DNA of 64,000 nucleotides from Nocardiopsis flavescens (lineage in GTDB: Bacteria; Actinomycetota; Actinomycetes; Streptosporangiales; Streptosporangiaceae). Positions 36,188 to 45,722 of the stretch are shown here, one piece after another. A model generated the notes under the pieces. That model did not search any database and had not been told where the DNA came from. It worked only from the letters and a program-made list of their open reading frames with translations. The position numbers and the translations under genes were made by a program. Within the stretch, counting starts at the first letter, position 1. The number at the start of each line of letters is the position of its first letter. The stretch spans positions 186,001 to 250,000 of the forward strand of contig NZ_FQZK01000010.1 of assembly GCF_900141985.1 (NCBI RefSeq). The letters run 5' to 3'.

Positions 36188-37152
36188 TGGTGCGGGCCGT
36201 CTCCGGGGTCCGGCCCCGGGTGGACCGGGCGACGCTGCTCGCCTGGACGCGCGACTACGGCGTGTACGTCGGCGTCGCCGTGATCGTGCTGTTCAACATC
36301 GTGTTCACACCCAACTTCCTCTCCCTGGAGAACTTCCGGGTGCAGGCGGTCCAGGTGGCCCCGGTGCTCATCGTGGCTCTGGGCATGGCCCTGGTCATCG
36401 CCACCGGCGGCATCGACCTGTCGGTGGGCGCGGTGATGGCCCTGTCCGCCTCGGCAATCGCCCTGTACCTGGGCTACGGGCCGGTGGTCGCGGTGCTGGT
36501 GGCGCTCGTGGCGGGCGCCGCGGCGGGGGCGGTCAACGGCCTGCTGGTGGCGTTCGCGGGGATCCAGGCGATCATCGCGACCCTGGCGCTGATGATCGGC
36601 GGGCGGGGACTGGCACTGGTGCTGGTCCCCCGGCTCCAGGGCATCCGCAACGAGGACCTGCGGGCCTTGGGCTCGGGGTCGTTCCTCGCGGTTCCGTACG
36701 TGGTGTGGATCGCCGCGGTGCTGGTCGCCGTGGTGGTGTTCCTGGTGCGGCGCACCGTGTTCGGCCGGGGGCTGGTGGCGATCGGCGGCAACCGGCGGGC
36801 CGCCGAGCTGTCGGGGCTGCCCGTGCGGCGGACCCTGCTGCTGGTGTACGTGCTGTGCGGGGTGCTGGCGGCGGTCGCCGGGGTGCTGACCACGGCCCGG
36901 CTCCAGGCCAGCGACCCCAACTCGGTGGGCGTGCTGATCGAGCTGTCGGCGATCACCGCCGTGGTGGTGGGCGGGACCCCGCTCACCGGCGGGCGGGTGC
37001 GCATCGCCGGGACCATCGCGGGGGCGGTGCTGATGCAGCTGCTGGTGGCGACGCTCATCAAACACGACCTGCCGCCGTCGTGGACGCAGATGGCCCAGGC
37101 CGCGGTCATCATCGGCGCGGTGTACCTGGCCAGGGATCGGAGGCGGACCTGA
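36187..37152 (+). CDS. Sugar ABC importer permease, YtfT-like
   Basis: The 321-residue CUT2 permease starts at the ATG at 36187, 7 bases after GGAGG and overlapping the ATPase stop; a GTG one codon earlier is possible. It has eight to ten membrane helices and the family signature ALGMALVIATGGIDLSVGAVMAL, with GGTPLTGGRVRIAGTIAGA near the end. It forms a heterodimer with the next gene's product, as in YtfT-YjfF. Confidence 0.92.
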   Translation: MVRAVSGVRPRVDRATLLAWTRDYGVYVGVAVIVLFNIVFTPNFLSLENFRVQAVQVAPVLIVALGMALVIATGGIDLSVGAVMALSASAIALYLGYGPVVAVLVALVAGAAAGAVNGLLVAFAGIQAIIATLALMIGGRGLALVLVPRLQGIRNEDLRALGSGSFLAVPYVVWIAAVLVAVVVFLVRRTVFGRGLVAIGGNRRAAELSGLPVRRTLLLVYVLCGVLAAVAGVLTTARLQASDPNSVGVLIELSAITAVVVGGTPLTGGRVRIAGTIAGAVLMQLLVATLIKHDLPPSWTQMAQAAVIIGAVYLARDRRRT

Positions 37153-38147
37153 TGTGGCGTGACCTGTTCCAGCGGCACGGCGCCCTCATCGTGCTGGCGG
37201 CCGTGGTGGTCGCGGCGGGGGCCGGCCTGGACGGCTTCCTGACCGCGGGCAATCTCGACAACGTGGCGGTCGGCGCGTCGTTCCTGGCGGTCATCGCCCT
37301 GGGGATGACCTTCGTGATCGTCACCGGCGGCATCGACCTGTCCGTGGGCACGGTGTTCGCCCTGGCCGGCGTGCTGGCGGCCTGGGCCTCCCAGTACGGG
37401 TCCGCGGCGGCGCTGCTGGTGCCGCTGGTGGTGTGCGGGGCGATCGGGGCGCTCAACGGCGCGCTGATCGCCCGGGCGGGGCTGGCCCCGTTCATCGTGA
37501 CCCTGGCGAGCATGCTCGGCTCGCTCGGGCTGATGCTGGCGGTCTCCCGGGAGGGCACCGTCACCCACCTGGTGCCCGACGGCCTGGCGCTGACCCCGCT
37601 GGTGCACGGGCGGCTGCTCGGCCTGGTCGGCCACCCGGTGCTGCTGGTGGTCGTGCTGTTCGCCGCGGGCGGCGTCGTCCTGGGCCGCACCCGGTGGGGC
37701 CAGTACGTGTACGCGGTCGGCGGCAACGAGCAGTCGGCGGCGCTGATGGGCGTGCCCGTCGGAGGCGTCAAGGCCGCCGTGTACACGCTGTCGGGCCTGT
37801 GCGCCGGCCTGGCGGGCACCCTGAACGCGGTGTGGCTCGGGTCGGGCGTGACCATCTTCGGCATCGGTACCGAGCTGGAGGCGATCGCCGCCGTCGTCAT
37901 CGGCGGCACCCTGCTGACCGGCGGCTACGGGTTCGTCGCCGGGACGCTGGCCGGTGTCCTGCTCCTCAAGGTGGTGCAGAACGTCATCAACGCCGTGGGC
38001 GGGCTGTCCTCCGCCTACCAGGAGGTCGTCAGCGGACTGTTCCTGGTGGTCGTGGTGCTGGCCCAGAAGTGGTTGAGCCGGCCCGGCGCGGCGGCCCCCA
38101 CGGCCCCGCACGGTCCCTCCGGGCCGGCCCGGACGGGCGCCCCCTGA
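37152..38147 (+). CDS. Sugar ABC importer permease, YjfF-like
   Basis: The 331-residue CUT2 permease starts at the ATG at 37152, which shares one base with the previous stop (TGATG). It has the signature IALGMTFVIVTGGIDLSVGTVFALAG in its second and third helices and GGTLLTGGYGFVAGTLAGVLLLK near the C-terminus. Two different permease genes in one operon are characteristic of the galactofuranose importer. The gene ends before a strong hairpin at 38167. Confidence 0.92.
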   Translation: MWRDLFQRHGALIVLAAVVVAAGAGLDGFLTAGNLDNVAVGASFLAVIALGMTFVIVTGGIDLSVGTVFALAGVLAAWASQYGSAAALLVPLVVCGAIGALNGALIARAGLAPFIVTLASMLGSLGLMLAVSREGTVTHLVPDGLALTPLVHGRLLGLVGHPVLLVVVLFAAGGVVLGRTRWGQYVYAVGGNEQSAALMGVPVGGVKAAVYTLSGLCAGLAGTLNAVWLGSGVTIFGIGTELEAIAAVVIGGTLLTGGYGFVAGTLAGVLLLKVVQNVINAVGGLSSAYQEVVSGLFLVVVVLAQKWLSRPGAAAPTAPHGPSGPARTGAP

Positions 38148-38166
38148 CCCCGCGCACATGAAGCTC

Positions 38167-38194
38167 GGCGCCGCCGGCGGGGGCCGGCGGCGCC
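38167..38194. terminator. Terminator between convergent importer and secreted-protein genes
   Basis: Perfect 12-bp arms (GGCGCCGCCGGC and its complement) with a GGGG loop, 20 bases after the importer operon and 34 bases before the end of the opposing gene. It can act in both directions. Confidence 0.75.
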
Positions 38195-38227
38195 GATGCG
38201 CGTGGAGCGGTGGTGCGGTCGCCGGTC

Positions 38228-39199
38228 CTAGAAGGCCGGGCCGGCGGCCAGGGCCGCGTCGACGGTCTCGGCGCGGGCGGCCTCGACCTCTCCGGCCAGG
38301 TCGTCCTGGTGCGCCTCGAACTCCTCCACCACGGCGGTGCTGAAGGAGCGCAGCGCCACCTCCTGGGTGAGGATGTCGCCGCGGACGCGGTTGGCGTCGC
38401 CGATCTGGGCGGTCGGGGTGTTGCCCGACGCGACCAGGTCGCCGCCGACGATGTTGTTGTCGATGTAGGCGCCACCGGAGATGCCGGTGACGGTCAGCGT
38501 GCCGTCGATGTAGTTGACCGACGAGCAGAAGCCCTCCTGCTCGCCCGTCCCGACGGCCACCGGGCCGGCGCCGTCGGTGTAGGACGCCGCGCCGATGACC
38601 TCGCTGTCGCAGAGGATGCCGCCGGAGGCGGAGCCGCTGACGGTCAGGGCGCCGCGCACGACGGAGTCGTAGATGTCGACGTACTCGACACCGGTGCCCT
38701 TGACGGCGCCGCCGATGCGGGAGCCCTCGACGTAGACGGCGCCGGTCTCGGCGTTGATGTTCTTGACGGAGGAGTCGACGACGAAGGCGAAGCCGTCGTT
38801 GGCGGCGCCCTCGACCGGGACGGTCCGCAGGGCCGCACCGGCGCTGCTCTCCTCCAGGTAGGTGCCGTACGAGCCGCGGTTGACCACACGGCCGTCGACG
38901 GACGTGTCGGAGGCGTCGAAGTAGCCGTCCTGCTGGACGATCACCTCGCCCTGGATCTCACCGCCCAGGATGTGCAGGTTCCCGCCCTTGCGGACGGTGA
39001 CGTCGCCCTGGATGACCGTGCCGTCCAGGAAGCAGCTCTTGCCGGCGGGGACCGCGAGGTCCGTGGGCAGCGTGATGGCGCCGCCGTGGCCCGAGCAGAG
39101 CGTGACAAGGTCCGCCTGAGCGGGAGCGGCCATGAGCGTGACGCCGCCGACGGCCAAAGCGGCCGTGGCCGCAGCCGCGACCGAACTCCGGATCTTCAT
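38228..39199 (-). CDS. Secreted beta-helix-like (bactofilin-like repeat) protein, function unknown
   Basis: The 323-residue protein starts at the ATG at 39199 after GAAAGGA. A signal peptide (SVAAAATAALAVGGVTLMAAP, cleavage after AQA) is followed by many short strands with a regular hydrophobic/Gly alternation, such as GTVIQGDVTVRKGGNLHILGG, GEVIVQQDGYFDASDTSVDG and GTLTVTGISGGAYIDNNIVGG, consistent with a beta-helix like that of bactofilins. Four Cys are present. The last 45 residues are helical and Ala/Glu-rich. It has no catalytic motif I recognise. Cell-surface structural or adhesive roles are possible. Confidence 0.75.
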   Translation of the reverse strand: MKIRSSVAAAATAALAVGGVTLMAAPAQADLVTLCSGHGGAITLPTDLAVPAGKSCFLDGTVIQGDVTVRKGGNLHILGGEIQGEVIVQQDGYFDASDTSVDGRVVNRGSYGTYLEESSAGAALRTVPVEGAANDGFAFVVDSSVKNINAETGAVYVEGSRIGGAVKGTGVEYVDIYDSVVRGALTVSGSASGGILCDSEVIGAASYTDGAGPVAVGTGEQEGFCSSVNYIDGTLTVTGISGGAYIDNNIVGGDLVASGNTPTAQIGDANRVRGDILTQEVALRSFSTAVVEEFEAHQDDLAGEVEAARAETVDAALAAGPAF

Positions 39200-39423
39200 G
39201 CGGGGGGATTCCTTTCGTCGTGACCGTGGGGGCGACGCTCTGGTTCTCTGAGCGGGGAAGAGCGTCGGAAGACACCTCAGTGAAATTACCGACCCACCGT
39301 CGCTTTGGGAATACTTGCTGAGAGAAGATTCGCTTCTGTCCAGGTTTCCTCTGAGAAAACGTTCCAGGTGACAACGCGTCCCCGCCACCCTCGGTGACGT
39401 GCCCGTCCGTCCCGCCGGGAACG

Positions 39424-39462
39424 GCGAAGGCCGCCCGGGACGGGGTCCCGGGCGGCCTTCGC
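39424..39462 (-). terminator. Strong terminator of proA
   Basis: Perfect 18-bp arms (GCGAAGGCCGCCCGGGAC and its complement) with a GGG loop, 13 bases beyond the proA stop codon. Confidence 0.85.
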
Positions 39463-39474
39463 GAGCGCGCGGGC

Positions 39475-40749
39475 TCACCTCACGTGGCCGTCTCCGGTCA
39501 CGACGTACTTGGTGGAGGTCATCTCCGCCAGGCCCATGGGGCCGCGGGCGTGGAGCTTCTGGGTGGAGATGCCGATCTCCGCGCCGAACCCGAACTCGCC
39601 GCCGTCGGTGAACCGGGTGGAGGCGTTGACCATCACCGCGGCCGCGTCCACCCGGGACACGAAGTACCGGGAGGTCGGGAGCGAGTCGGTGACGATGGCC
39701 TCGGTGTGCCGGGTGGAGTAGCGGCGGATGTGCGCCAGCGCGTCGTCGACCGTGGGCACGACCCGGACCGCCAGGTCCAGGGACAGGTACTCGGCGGCCC
39801 AGTCCTCCTCGGTGGCCCCGACCACGGTGGCGGGCGAGGAGTGGGCGGCGGCGATCGCGCGCACGCGGTCGTCCCCGTGCACGGTCACGTCGGCGTCCGC
39901 CAGCGCGGCCAGCACCCGGGGCACGAACGCCTCGGCGACGGCCTCGTGCACCAGCAGGGTCTCGGCGGAGTTGCACACCGAGCAGCGCTGGGCCTTGGCG
40001 TTGACCGTGATGGCGACCGCCTTGTCGAGGTCGGCCGCGGCGTCCACGTACACGTGGCACAGGCCCTCGCCGGTCTCGATGACCGGGACGGTGGAGTCGC
40101 GGACCACGGCCTGGATGAGGGAGCCGCCGCCGCGCGGGATGAGGACGTCGACCAGGCCGCGGGCCCGCATCAGCGCCTGGGAGGACTCGCGGGTGCGGCC
40201 GGGCACCAGCTGCACCGCGTCCACCGGGACGCCGGTGCCCGCCAGGGCGTCGCGGATGACGGCCACGATGGCGGTGTTGGAGTCGTAGGCCGAGGAGGAG
40301 CCGCGCAGCAGGGCGGCGTTGCCGCTCTTGAGGCACAGCGCCGCGGCGTCCACGGTGACGTTGGGGCGGCCCTCGTAGATGATGCCGACCACGCCCAGCG
40401 GGACCCGGATCTGGCGCAGGTCCAGGCCGTTGGGGAGCACCCCGCCGCGGACGGACTCGCCCACCGGGTCGGGCAGCTCGACGATCTCGCGGACGGCGTC
40501 GGCGATCGCCCCGATGCGCGCCGGGGTCAGCGTGAGGCGGTCGACCATCGCCTCGGAGGTGCCGTCCTCGCGGGCCCGCGCCACGTCCCGGGCGTTGGCG
40601 TCCGTGATCTCGTCGGCCCGTTTCACCAGGGCCTCGGCGATCGCCTCCAGGGCGGCGTCCTTGACCGCCCGGCTGAGCGGGGCGAGGTCGGCCGCCGCGT
40701 CCCCTGCACGTTCGGCTACCGCGCGGACCTCGCGCTCGATGTCACTCAT
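39475..40749 (-). CDS. proA: Gamma-glutamyl phosphate reductase
   Basis: The 424-residue enzyme reduces gamma-glutamyl phosphate with NADPH to glutamate semialdehyde, the second step of proline synthesis. The catalytic Cys lies in [16 protein letters not shown], with the aldehyde-dehydrogenase-like [21 protein letters not shown] and [25 protein letters not shown] regions conserved. Length is normal. In most actinobacteria proA directly follows proB; here about 5 kb of accessory genes separate them (proB at 45723). Confidence 0.96.
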   Translation of the reverse strand: MSDIEREVRAVAERAGDAAADLAPLSRAVKDAALEAIAEALVKRADEITDANARDVARAREDGTSEAMVDRLTLTPARIGAIADAVREIVELPDPVGESVRGGVLPNGLDLRQIRVPLGVVGIIYEGRPNVTVDAAALCLKSGNAALLRGSSSAYDSNTAIVAVIRDALAGTGVPVDAVQLVPGRTRESSQALMRARGLVDVLIPRGGGSLIQAVVRDSTVPVIETGEGLCHVYVDAAADLDKAVAITVNAKAQRCSVCNSAETLLVHEAVAEAFVPRVLAALADADVTVHGDDRVRAIAAAHSSPATVVGATEEDWAAEYLSLDLAVRVVPTVDDALAHIRRYSTRHTEAIVTDSLPTSRYFVSRVDAAAVMVNASTRFTDGGEFGFGAEIGISTQKLHARGPMGLAEMTSTKYVVTGDGHVR

Positions 40750-40918
40750 GGCGTTACTCTCTCGGGATTCGGGAGGGCCACCCGCGCGCCCGGGGTCCCG
40801 CCGCTTCGCGGGAGCGGGCCGGGGTGGTCCGCCCAGCCTATCCGCCCTCCCCGGTCCCCGCCCGGGACCGCACGGGGCGGGCGCGGTGCGGGCCCGCGCG
40901 CCCGGGCCCGCGGTGCGG

Positions 40919-41365
40919 TCAGCTCCAGCCGTAGCGGCTGCGCAGCACGTCGGCGACCAGCCAGAAGGTCTTCTCCTCCAGGACGGCGGCCTCGCGGCGG
41001 ATGTCGTCCTCGTCGAACTCGAAGAGGCGGTCCACCCGCAGGAAGGAGTCGCGGCCCTCGCGGTCCCAGGGGCCCGAGCCGATCGGCAGCCAGTCCTGGC
41101 GCTCCCACTGCTCGGGGCGCTGGGAGGACAGCATCAGCCCGTGCAGGCGGCGGCCCTTGCGGCCCACCACCAGCAGCGGGCGGTCCTTGCCCCGGGAGGG
41201 GTCCTCCTCGTAGGGGACCCAGGTCCACACGATCTCGCCCGCGTCGGCCAGGCCGTCCCTCTCGGGGGCGTAGACGAGTCTGGTGGCGTTCTCCGAGGTG
41301 GGGACCTCCCGCACCTCGCCGTGGTGGGGGTGGTCGTCGCTGCGGTGCATCGTCCGTTCGCTCAT
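40919..41365 (-). CDS. PemK/MazF-like protein
   Basis: The 148-residue protein starts at the ATG at 41365. After a His-rich N-terminus it has [39 protein letters not shown] in separate conserved pieces, matching the PemK/MazF fold (a GEIVxxxxP start and RPxLVV strand). The family includes mRNA-cleaving toxins, but this actinobacterial subgroup is usually found without an antitoxin gene, and none is adjacent here, so toxin activity is doubtful. It lies 170 bases before proA on the same strand. Confidence 0.75.
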   Translation of the reverse strand: MSERTMHRSDDHPHHGEVREVPTSENATRLVYAPERDGLADAGEIVWTWVPYEEDPSRGKDRPLLVVGRKGRRLHGLMLSSQRPEQWERQDWLPIGSGPWDREGRDSFLRVDRLFEFDEDDIRREAAVLEEKTFWLVADVLRSRYGWS

Positions 41366-41542
41366 CCCCGCAATGATAGGGCCCCTCCCCCGGCCCGGGT
41401 CCGGCCCCGGGGGCGGCCGGGCGCGTTCACTAGGATCGTGGCGCGACGCCCCGCCGCGAGGCGGGGCGCACGCCCGGCGGGGCCGGCCCGGCGCACCGGA
41501 CCCCGTCGTCCGACAGCGAACCGACGGAACACGGAGCCGGAC

Positions 41543-42360
<818 letters not shown>

Positions 42361-42364
<4 letters not shown>

Positions 42365-42729
42365 GCGCGGGCACGATCGTCGTCCCCGGGGCCGGGCGCC
42401 GAGACGGCGCGGCAGTCCGCCGCGCTCGGCCACGGCCTGGGGCCGTGCGCCGGTCCATGGCCGTCTACGCCGCCGCCGAGGGGGTGCGGGCCGAGAACAT
42501 CCCCGGCGTGGACGTGACGGTCGTCCACCCCGGCCGCATCCGGTCGGAGATGAACGAGCGGGTCGGGCGGCGGACCCGGTTCATGGCCGACACCGTGCCC
42601 GGCGTGCGCGCGATGGTCGCGGCCGTCCAGAGGCGCCGGGTCAGGGCGTACGTCCCGGCCCGGCCGTGGGCGCCGGTCGGCCTCCCCGTGAAGCGCCTGC
42701 CGCTGTCCGCGGTGAACCGCCCGGCCTGA
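42361..42729 (+). pseudogene. Internally deleted SDR remnant
   Basis: An open frame of 122 codons starts at the GTG overlapping the SDR stop. Its first residues (TIVVPGAGRRDGAAVRRA) look like a damaged TGAGSGIGAA cofactor motif, and the remainder (VTVVHPGRIRSEMNERVGRRTRFMADTVPGVRAMVAAV, in sections) is the C-terminal third of an SDR with the PG motif. The middle, including the NNAG and Ser-Tyr-Lys active site, is missing. Full-length SDRs have about 250 residues. The protein, if made, cannot be a functional dehydrogenase. Confidence 0.65.
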
Positions 42730-42768
42730 GCGGCGGCCCCGCGGCGCCCGGCCGGGCGCCGCGGGGGC

Positions 42769-43656
42769 TCACAGGTCTCGGACGGTCCGCAGGATCTCGG
42801 CCCGCGCCTCCCCGCCCTCGGGGACCGGCACCAGCGGGTAGATGTGGATGGCGCCCTCCTCCTCGCTGAGGCGCACGTCGCCCCCGACCTCGGCCACCAG
42901 GTCCCGCAGGCGGCGGGTGTCCGGCAGCAGCACGTCCCGGGTGCCGATGTAGAGGTCCATGGGCGGCAGGGTCGCCAGTTCCCCGTACACCGGGCTCAGC
43001 CGGGGCAGGGACAGGTCGTCCCCGCCCGACCACGACTTGGCCGCCTCCAGCATCCCCACCGGGCTCAGCCAGGGGTCGCGCTCGTCCACCTCGGCGATCT
43101 CGGGGTTGGACATCGTCAGGTCGGCCCACGGCGAGACCAGGACCAGCCGGGCCGGCTCCGGCAGGCCGGCGCCGGGCAGGGTCTGGGCGAAGGCGAGGGC
43201 GAGGCCGCCCCCGGCCGAGTCGCCCGCGAACGCGGTCCGCGCCGGGTCCACGTCCTCGGCCAGCTCCCGGTAGACCTCCGTGAGGAACGGGAACGCCTCG
43301 CGGTAGGTGTGCTCGGGCGCCAGCCCGTAGAGGGGCACCTCCACCCGGCAGCCGGTGTCGGCCATCCGGGAGATGAGCACCCAGTGCCACGCCGAGATCT
43401 CGCTGACGTAGGTCCCGCCGTGCACGTACAGCACGGCCCTGACCGGCCGCTCCCCCTCGCGGGGCAGGACGGTGTAGACGGGGAAGCCCGCCACCGTCCG
43501 GAGGCCGATCCAGTGCCGCTGGGTGAGCCAGTGCGGGGGCGCGGGGTCGTCCTTGGGCTCGTACAGCCACTCCCGGGCGCCCTCCACCGACTCCATCGGG
43601 CGCTTGCGCACCACGCGCAGCGCCAGGGACAGCAGACGCGCCATCAGGCTCGCCAT
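42769..43656 (-). CDS. Hormone-sensitive-lipase family esterase
   Basis: The 295-residue enzyme starts at the ATG at 43656 with GGAGG 5 bases upstream. It has the HSL oxyanion motif YVHGGTYVSE, nucleophile elbow AFAGDSAGGGLAL near residue 145, acid in YIGTRDVLLPD and His in EEEGAIHIYPL. This is the bacterial family IV (GDSAG) esterase pattern, acting on short-chain esters. It has no signal peptide, though residues 1-15 are moderately hydrophobic. It is divergent from the ATPase gene at 43918 and convergent with the SDR remnant. Confidence 0.9.
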   Translation of the reverse strand: MASLMARLLSLALRVVRKRPMESVEGAREWLYEPKDDPAPPHWLTQRHWIGLRTVAGFPVYTVLPREGERPVRAVLYVHGGTYVSEISAWHWVLISRMADTGCRVEVPLYGLAPEHTYREAFPFLTEVYRELAEDVDPARTAFAGDSAGGGLALAFAQTLPGAGLPEPARLVLVSPWADLTMSNPEIAEVDERDPWLSPVGMLEAAKSWSGGDDLSLPRLSPVYGELATLPPMDLYIGTRDVLLPDTRRLRDLVAEVGGDVRLSEEEGAIHIYPLVPVPEGGEARAEILRTVRDL

Positions 43657-43917
43657 GACGGCCTCCAACTCGTGAGGGACGGAAATCCGACCCTTCCACA
43701 CTCCGTGACCGGATTCTCTCCCGGGGTCAGCAGGTCCGGCGGGACCCGGAGCCGTGTCCCGCAGCGGGAACGCGCCACCGCCCGCCCTCCCGGCGGACCC
43801 GGCACCACCGAAGGGACACCGGGGAGGGCCCGCACGGCGCACGTCCTCCCCGGCGGACCCACCCGCGCCCGTCACCGACCACCGGCCGTACGGCCCGCCC
43901 ATGGCTAGGGTTGCCCT

Positions 43918-45036
43918 ATGGAACGCCGCAGACTCAGCTCCCTCACCATCGAGGGCCTCACCTCGATCCGCTCGGCCACCGTCGAACTGGGGGACGTCAA
44001 CGTCCTGGTCGGGGCGAACGGGTCGGGCAAGAGCAATTTCATCTCGGCTCTGGAGATGGTCGGCAGGATCGCCGACGGGCGGATGGGGTTGCACGCCCTC
44101 CAGAGCGGCGGAGCCTCCAACCTTCTCTACAAGGGTCCGGAACCGAGCGGTGAGGTGGCGCTCAAGCTGGTTTTCGAAGAGGTCACCTACGAGGCGACTC
44201 TGACTCCGACCAAGGATGACGCGCTCATCTTCAACGGCGAGAAGATCGCGGCACGGGCAGAGGGCTCCGCTTCCTCCACGAATGTCGAGGTGACCGGGGG
44301 ATCGAAGGAGAGCATTCTCTTCGATGTGGGAACGGGCAACACTACGGCCTCCCCCGCGATGCGGGAGATCTCCGAAGCAGTGCTGGACCAACTCACCGGC
44401 TGCCGTGTCTTCCACTTCAACGACACGGGGCCGCAGGCCCCGGTCAAGGGCAACGGCTCCACCGCCGACAACCTCGCCCTGCATCCGGACGCAGCCAATC
44501 TCGCCGCCGTGCTGATGCGCCTGCGGGACGACGAACCCGGGGTGTACGGCCGCATCCTTCGCGACATTCGGGGCATCGCGCCGTTCCTCCGCGACTTCGT
44601 ACTGGTCGAGCAGAATGAACGCGTACGGCTGCGCTGGACCCAGCAGGACAGCGAGAACGTCTTCCCCGCCAGTGCGATGTCCGACGGCACCCTGCGCTTC
44701 GTCTGCCTGGCCACTCTGCTCAACATGCCGGGCCGCCCCGGGATCATCGTCCTGGACGAACCGGAACTCGGCCTGCACCCCTACGCCATCGTGCAACTCG
44801 GCGAGATGGTCCGGGCGGCGGCGGTGGACAGCCAGATCGTCATCGCCACCCAGTCCGTCACCCTGATCGACCAGGTGGCGCTGGAGGACCTGGTCGTGGT
44901 CGAACGCGAAGCGGGGGCCTCCACCTTCCGCAGACCCGTGGCGGAGGAACTCCGGATGTGGCTGGAGGAGTACTCCCTGGGCGAACTGTGGCAGAAGAAC
45001 CTCCTGGGGGGACGCCCCCGTTCCGAGCGAAGGTGA
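43918..45036 (+). CDS. AAA15/AAA21-type ATPase of a possible defence pair
   Basis: The 372-residue ATPase resembles RecF/OLD ATPases: SLTIEGLTSIRSATVELGDVNVLVGANGSGKS with Walker A at residues 32-39, an insertion-rich middle, the ABC-like signature ASAMSDGTLRFVCLA, Walker B GIIVLDEPELGLHP and switch QIVIATQSVTLID. Such ATPases partner with TOPRIM-like or other effectors in OLD, PARIS, AbiL and Gabija systems. Its TGA overlaps the GTG of the DUF4276 gene. Its codon use is less GC-extreme at third positions than neighbours, especially 44160-44350, which hints at recent acquisition. The stated role is inference. Confidence 0.85.
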   Translation: MERRRLSSLTIEGLTSIRSATVELGDVNVLVGANGSGKSNFISALEMVGRIADGRMGLHALQSGGASNLLYKGPEPSGEVALKLVFEEVTYEATLTPTKDDALIFNGEKIAARAEGSASSTNVEVTGGSKESILFDVGTGNTTASPAMREISEAVLDQLTGCRVFHFNDTGPQAPVKGNGSTADNLALHPDAANLAAVLMRLRDDEPGVYGRILRDIRGIAPFLRDFVLVEQNERVRLRWTQQDSENVFPASAMSDGTLRFVCLATLLNMPGRPGIIVLDEPELGLHPYAIVQLGEMVRAAAVDSQIVIATQSVTLIDQVALEDLVVVEREAGASTFRRPVAEELRMWLEEYSLGELWQKNLLGGRPRSERR

Positions 45037-45716
45037 ACGTGCGCAGGCTTCACATCCTCTGTGAGGGACAGACCGAGGAGAACCTCGCCAACGAGACCCT
45101 GCGGCCCTACTTCGCCTCAGCACAGGCCTACGTCACGGTCTCCGTCCTCAACACGAGGCGCACCGCCGCGGGTCCGAACGGCAAGGGCGGTGTCGGACGC
45201 TGGAGTTCTCTGGAGCGGGACATCCGTCTGCTGGCCAGGGACTCCTCGATCGACGTGCTCACCACCCTGGTGGACTACTACGGTGCACCGTCGGACGCGC
45301 CGGGGATGGGGGACAGGCCGCGCGGGACCGCGTACGACCGGGTCGCCCACGTGGAGTCCGCCATGGCCCGGGCCGTGGACGACCCCCGCTTCCTTCCCCA
45401 CCTGGTCCTGCACGAGACGGAGGCCTGGGTGATCGCCTGCGCGGAGACCCTGGGGGAACTCGTGGGAAAACCGAGGCTCTCCGACTCGCTGCGCGCACTC
45501 GCCACGAGCGCGGGAGGACCCGAGCTGGTCAACGACGGCCCGGACACCGCACCGTCCAAAAGAATCACGAGACTCCATCCGACCTATCGCAAGACCCGGG
45601 ACGGTCCCGACGCGGTCCACCTGGCAGGGGTGGAACAGGTCCGCCTCCGGTGCCCGCACGCCGACGCCTGGTTCCGGGCCGTGGAGGAAAGGCTCGGAAC
45701 CGGGCGGTCCGGCTGA
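45033..45716 (+). CDS. DUF4276-family (TOPRIM-like) protein, partner of the ATPase
   Basis: The 227-residue protein starts at the GTG at 45033, coupled to the ATPase stop (GTGA). It has the DUF4276 landmarks RLHILCEGQTEENLANE with Glu11, LTTLVDYYGAPSD, LHETEAWVIACAE, and TAPSKRITRLHPTYRKT. The early EGxTE and central acidic residues are compatible with a TOPRIM-like nuclease fold, which is my inference. DUF4276 genes are frequently found beside AAA ATPase genes. It converges with proB, 6 bases away. Function is not established. Confidence 0.85.
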   Translation: MNVRRLHILCEGQTEENLANETLRPYFASAQAYVTVSVLNTRRTAAGPNGKGGVGRWSSLERDIRLLARDSSIDVLTTLVDYYGAPSDAPGMGDRPRGTAYDRVAHVESAMARAVDDPRFLPHLVLHETEAWVIACAETLGELVGKPRLSDSLRALATSAGGPELVNDGPDTAPSKRITRLHPTYRKTRDGPDAVHLAGVEQVRLRCPHADAWFRAVEERLGTGRSG

Positions 45717-45722
45717 CCGGCG

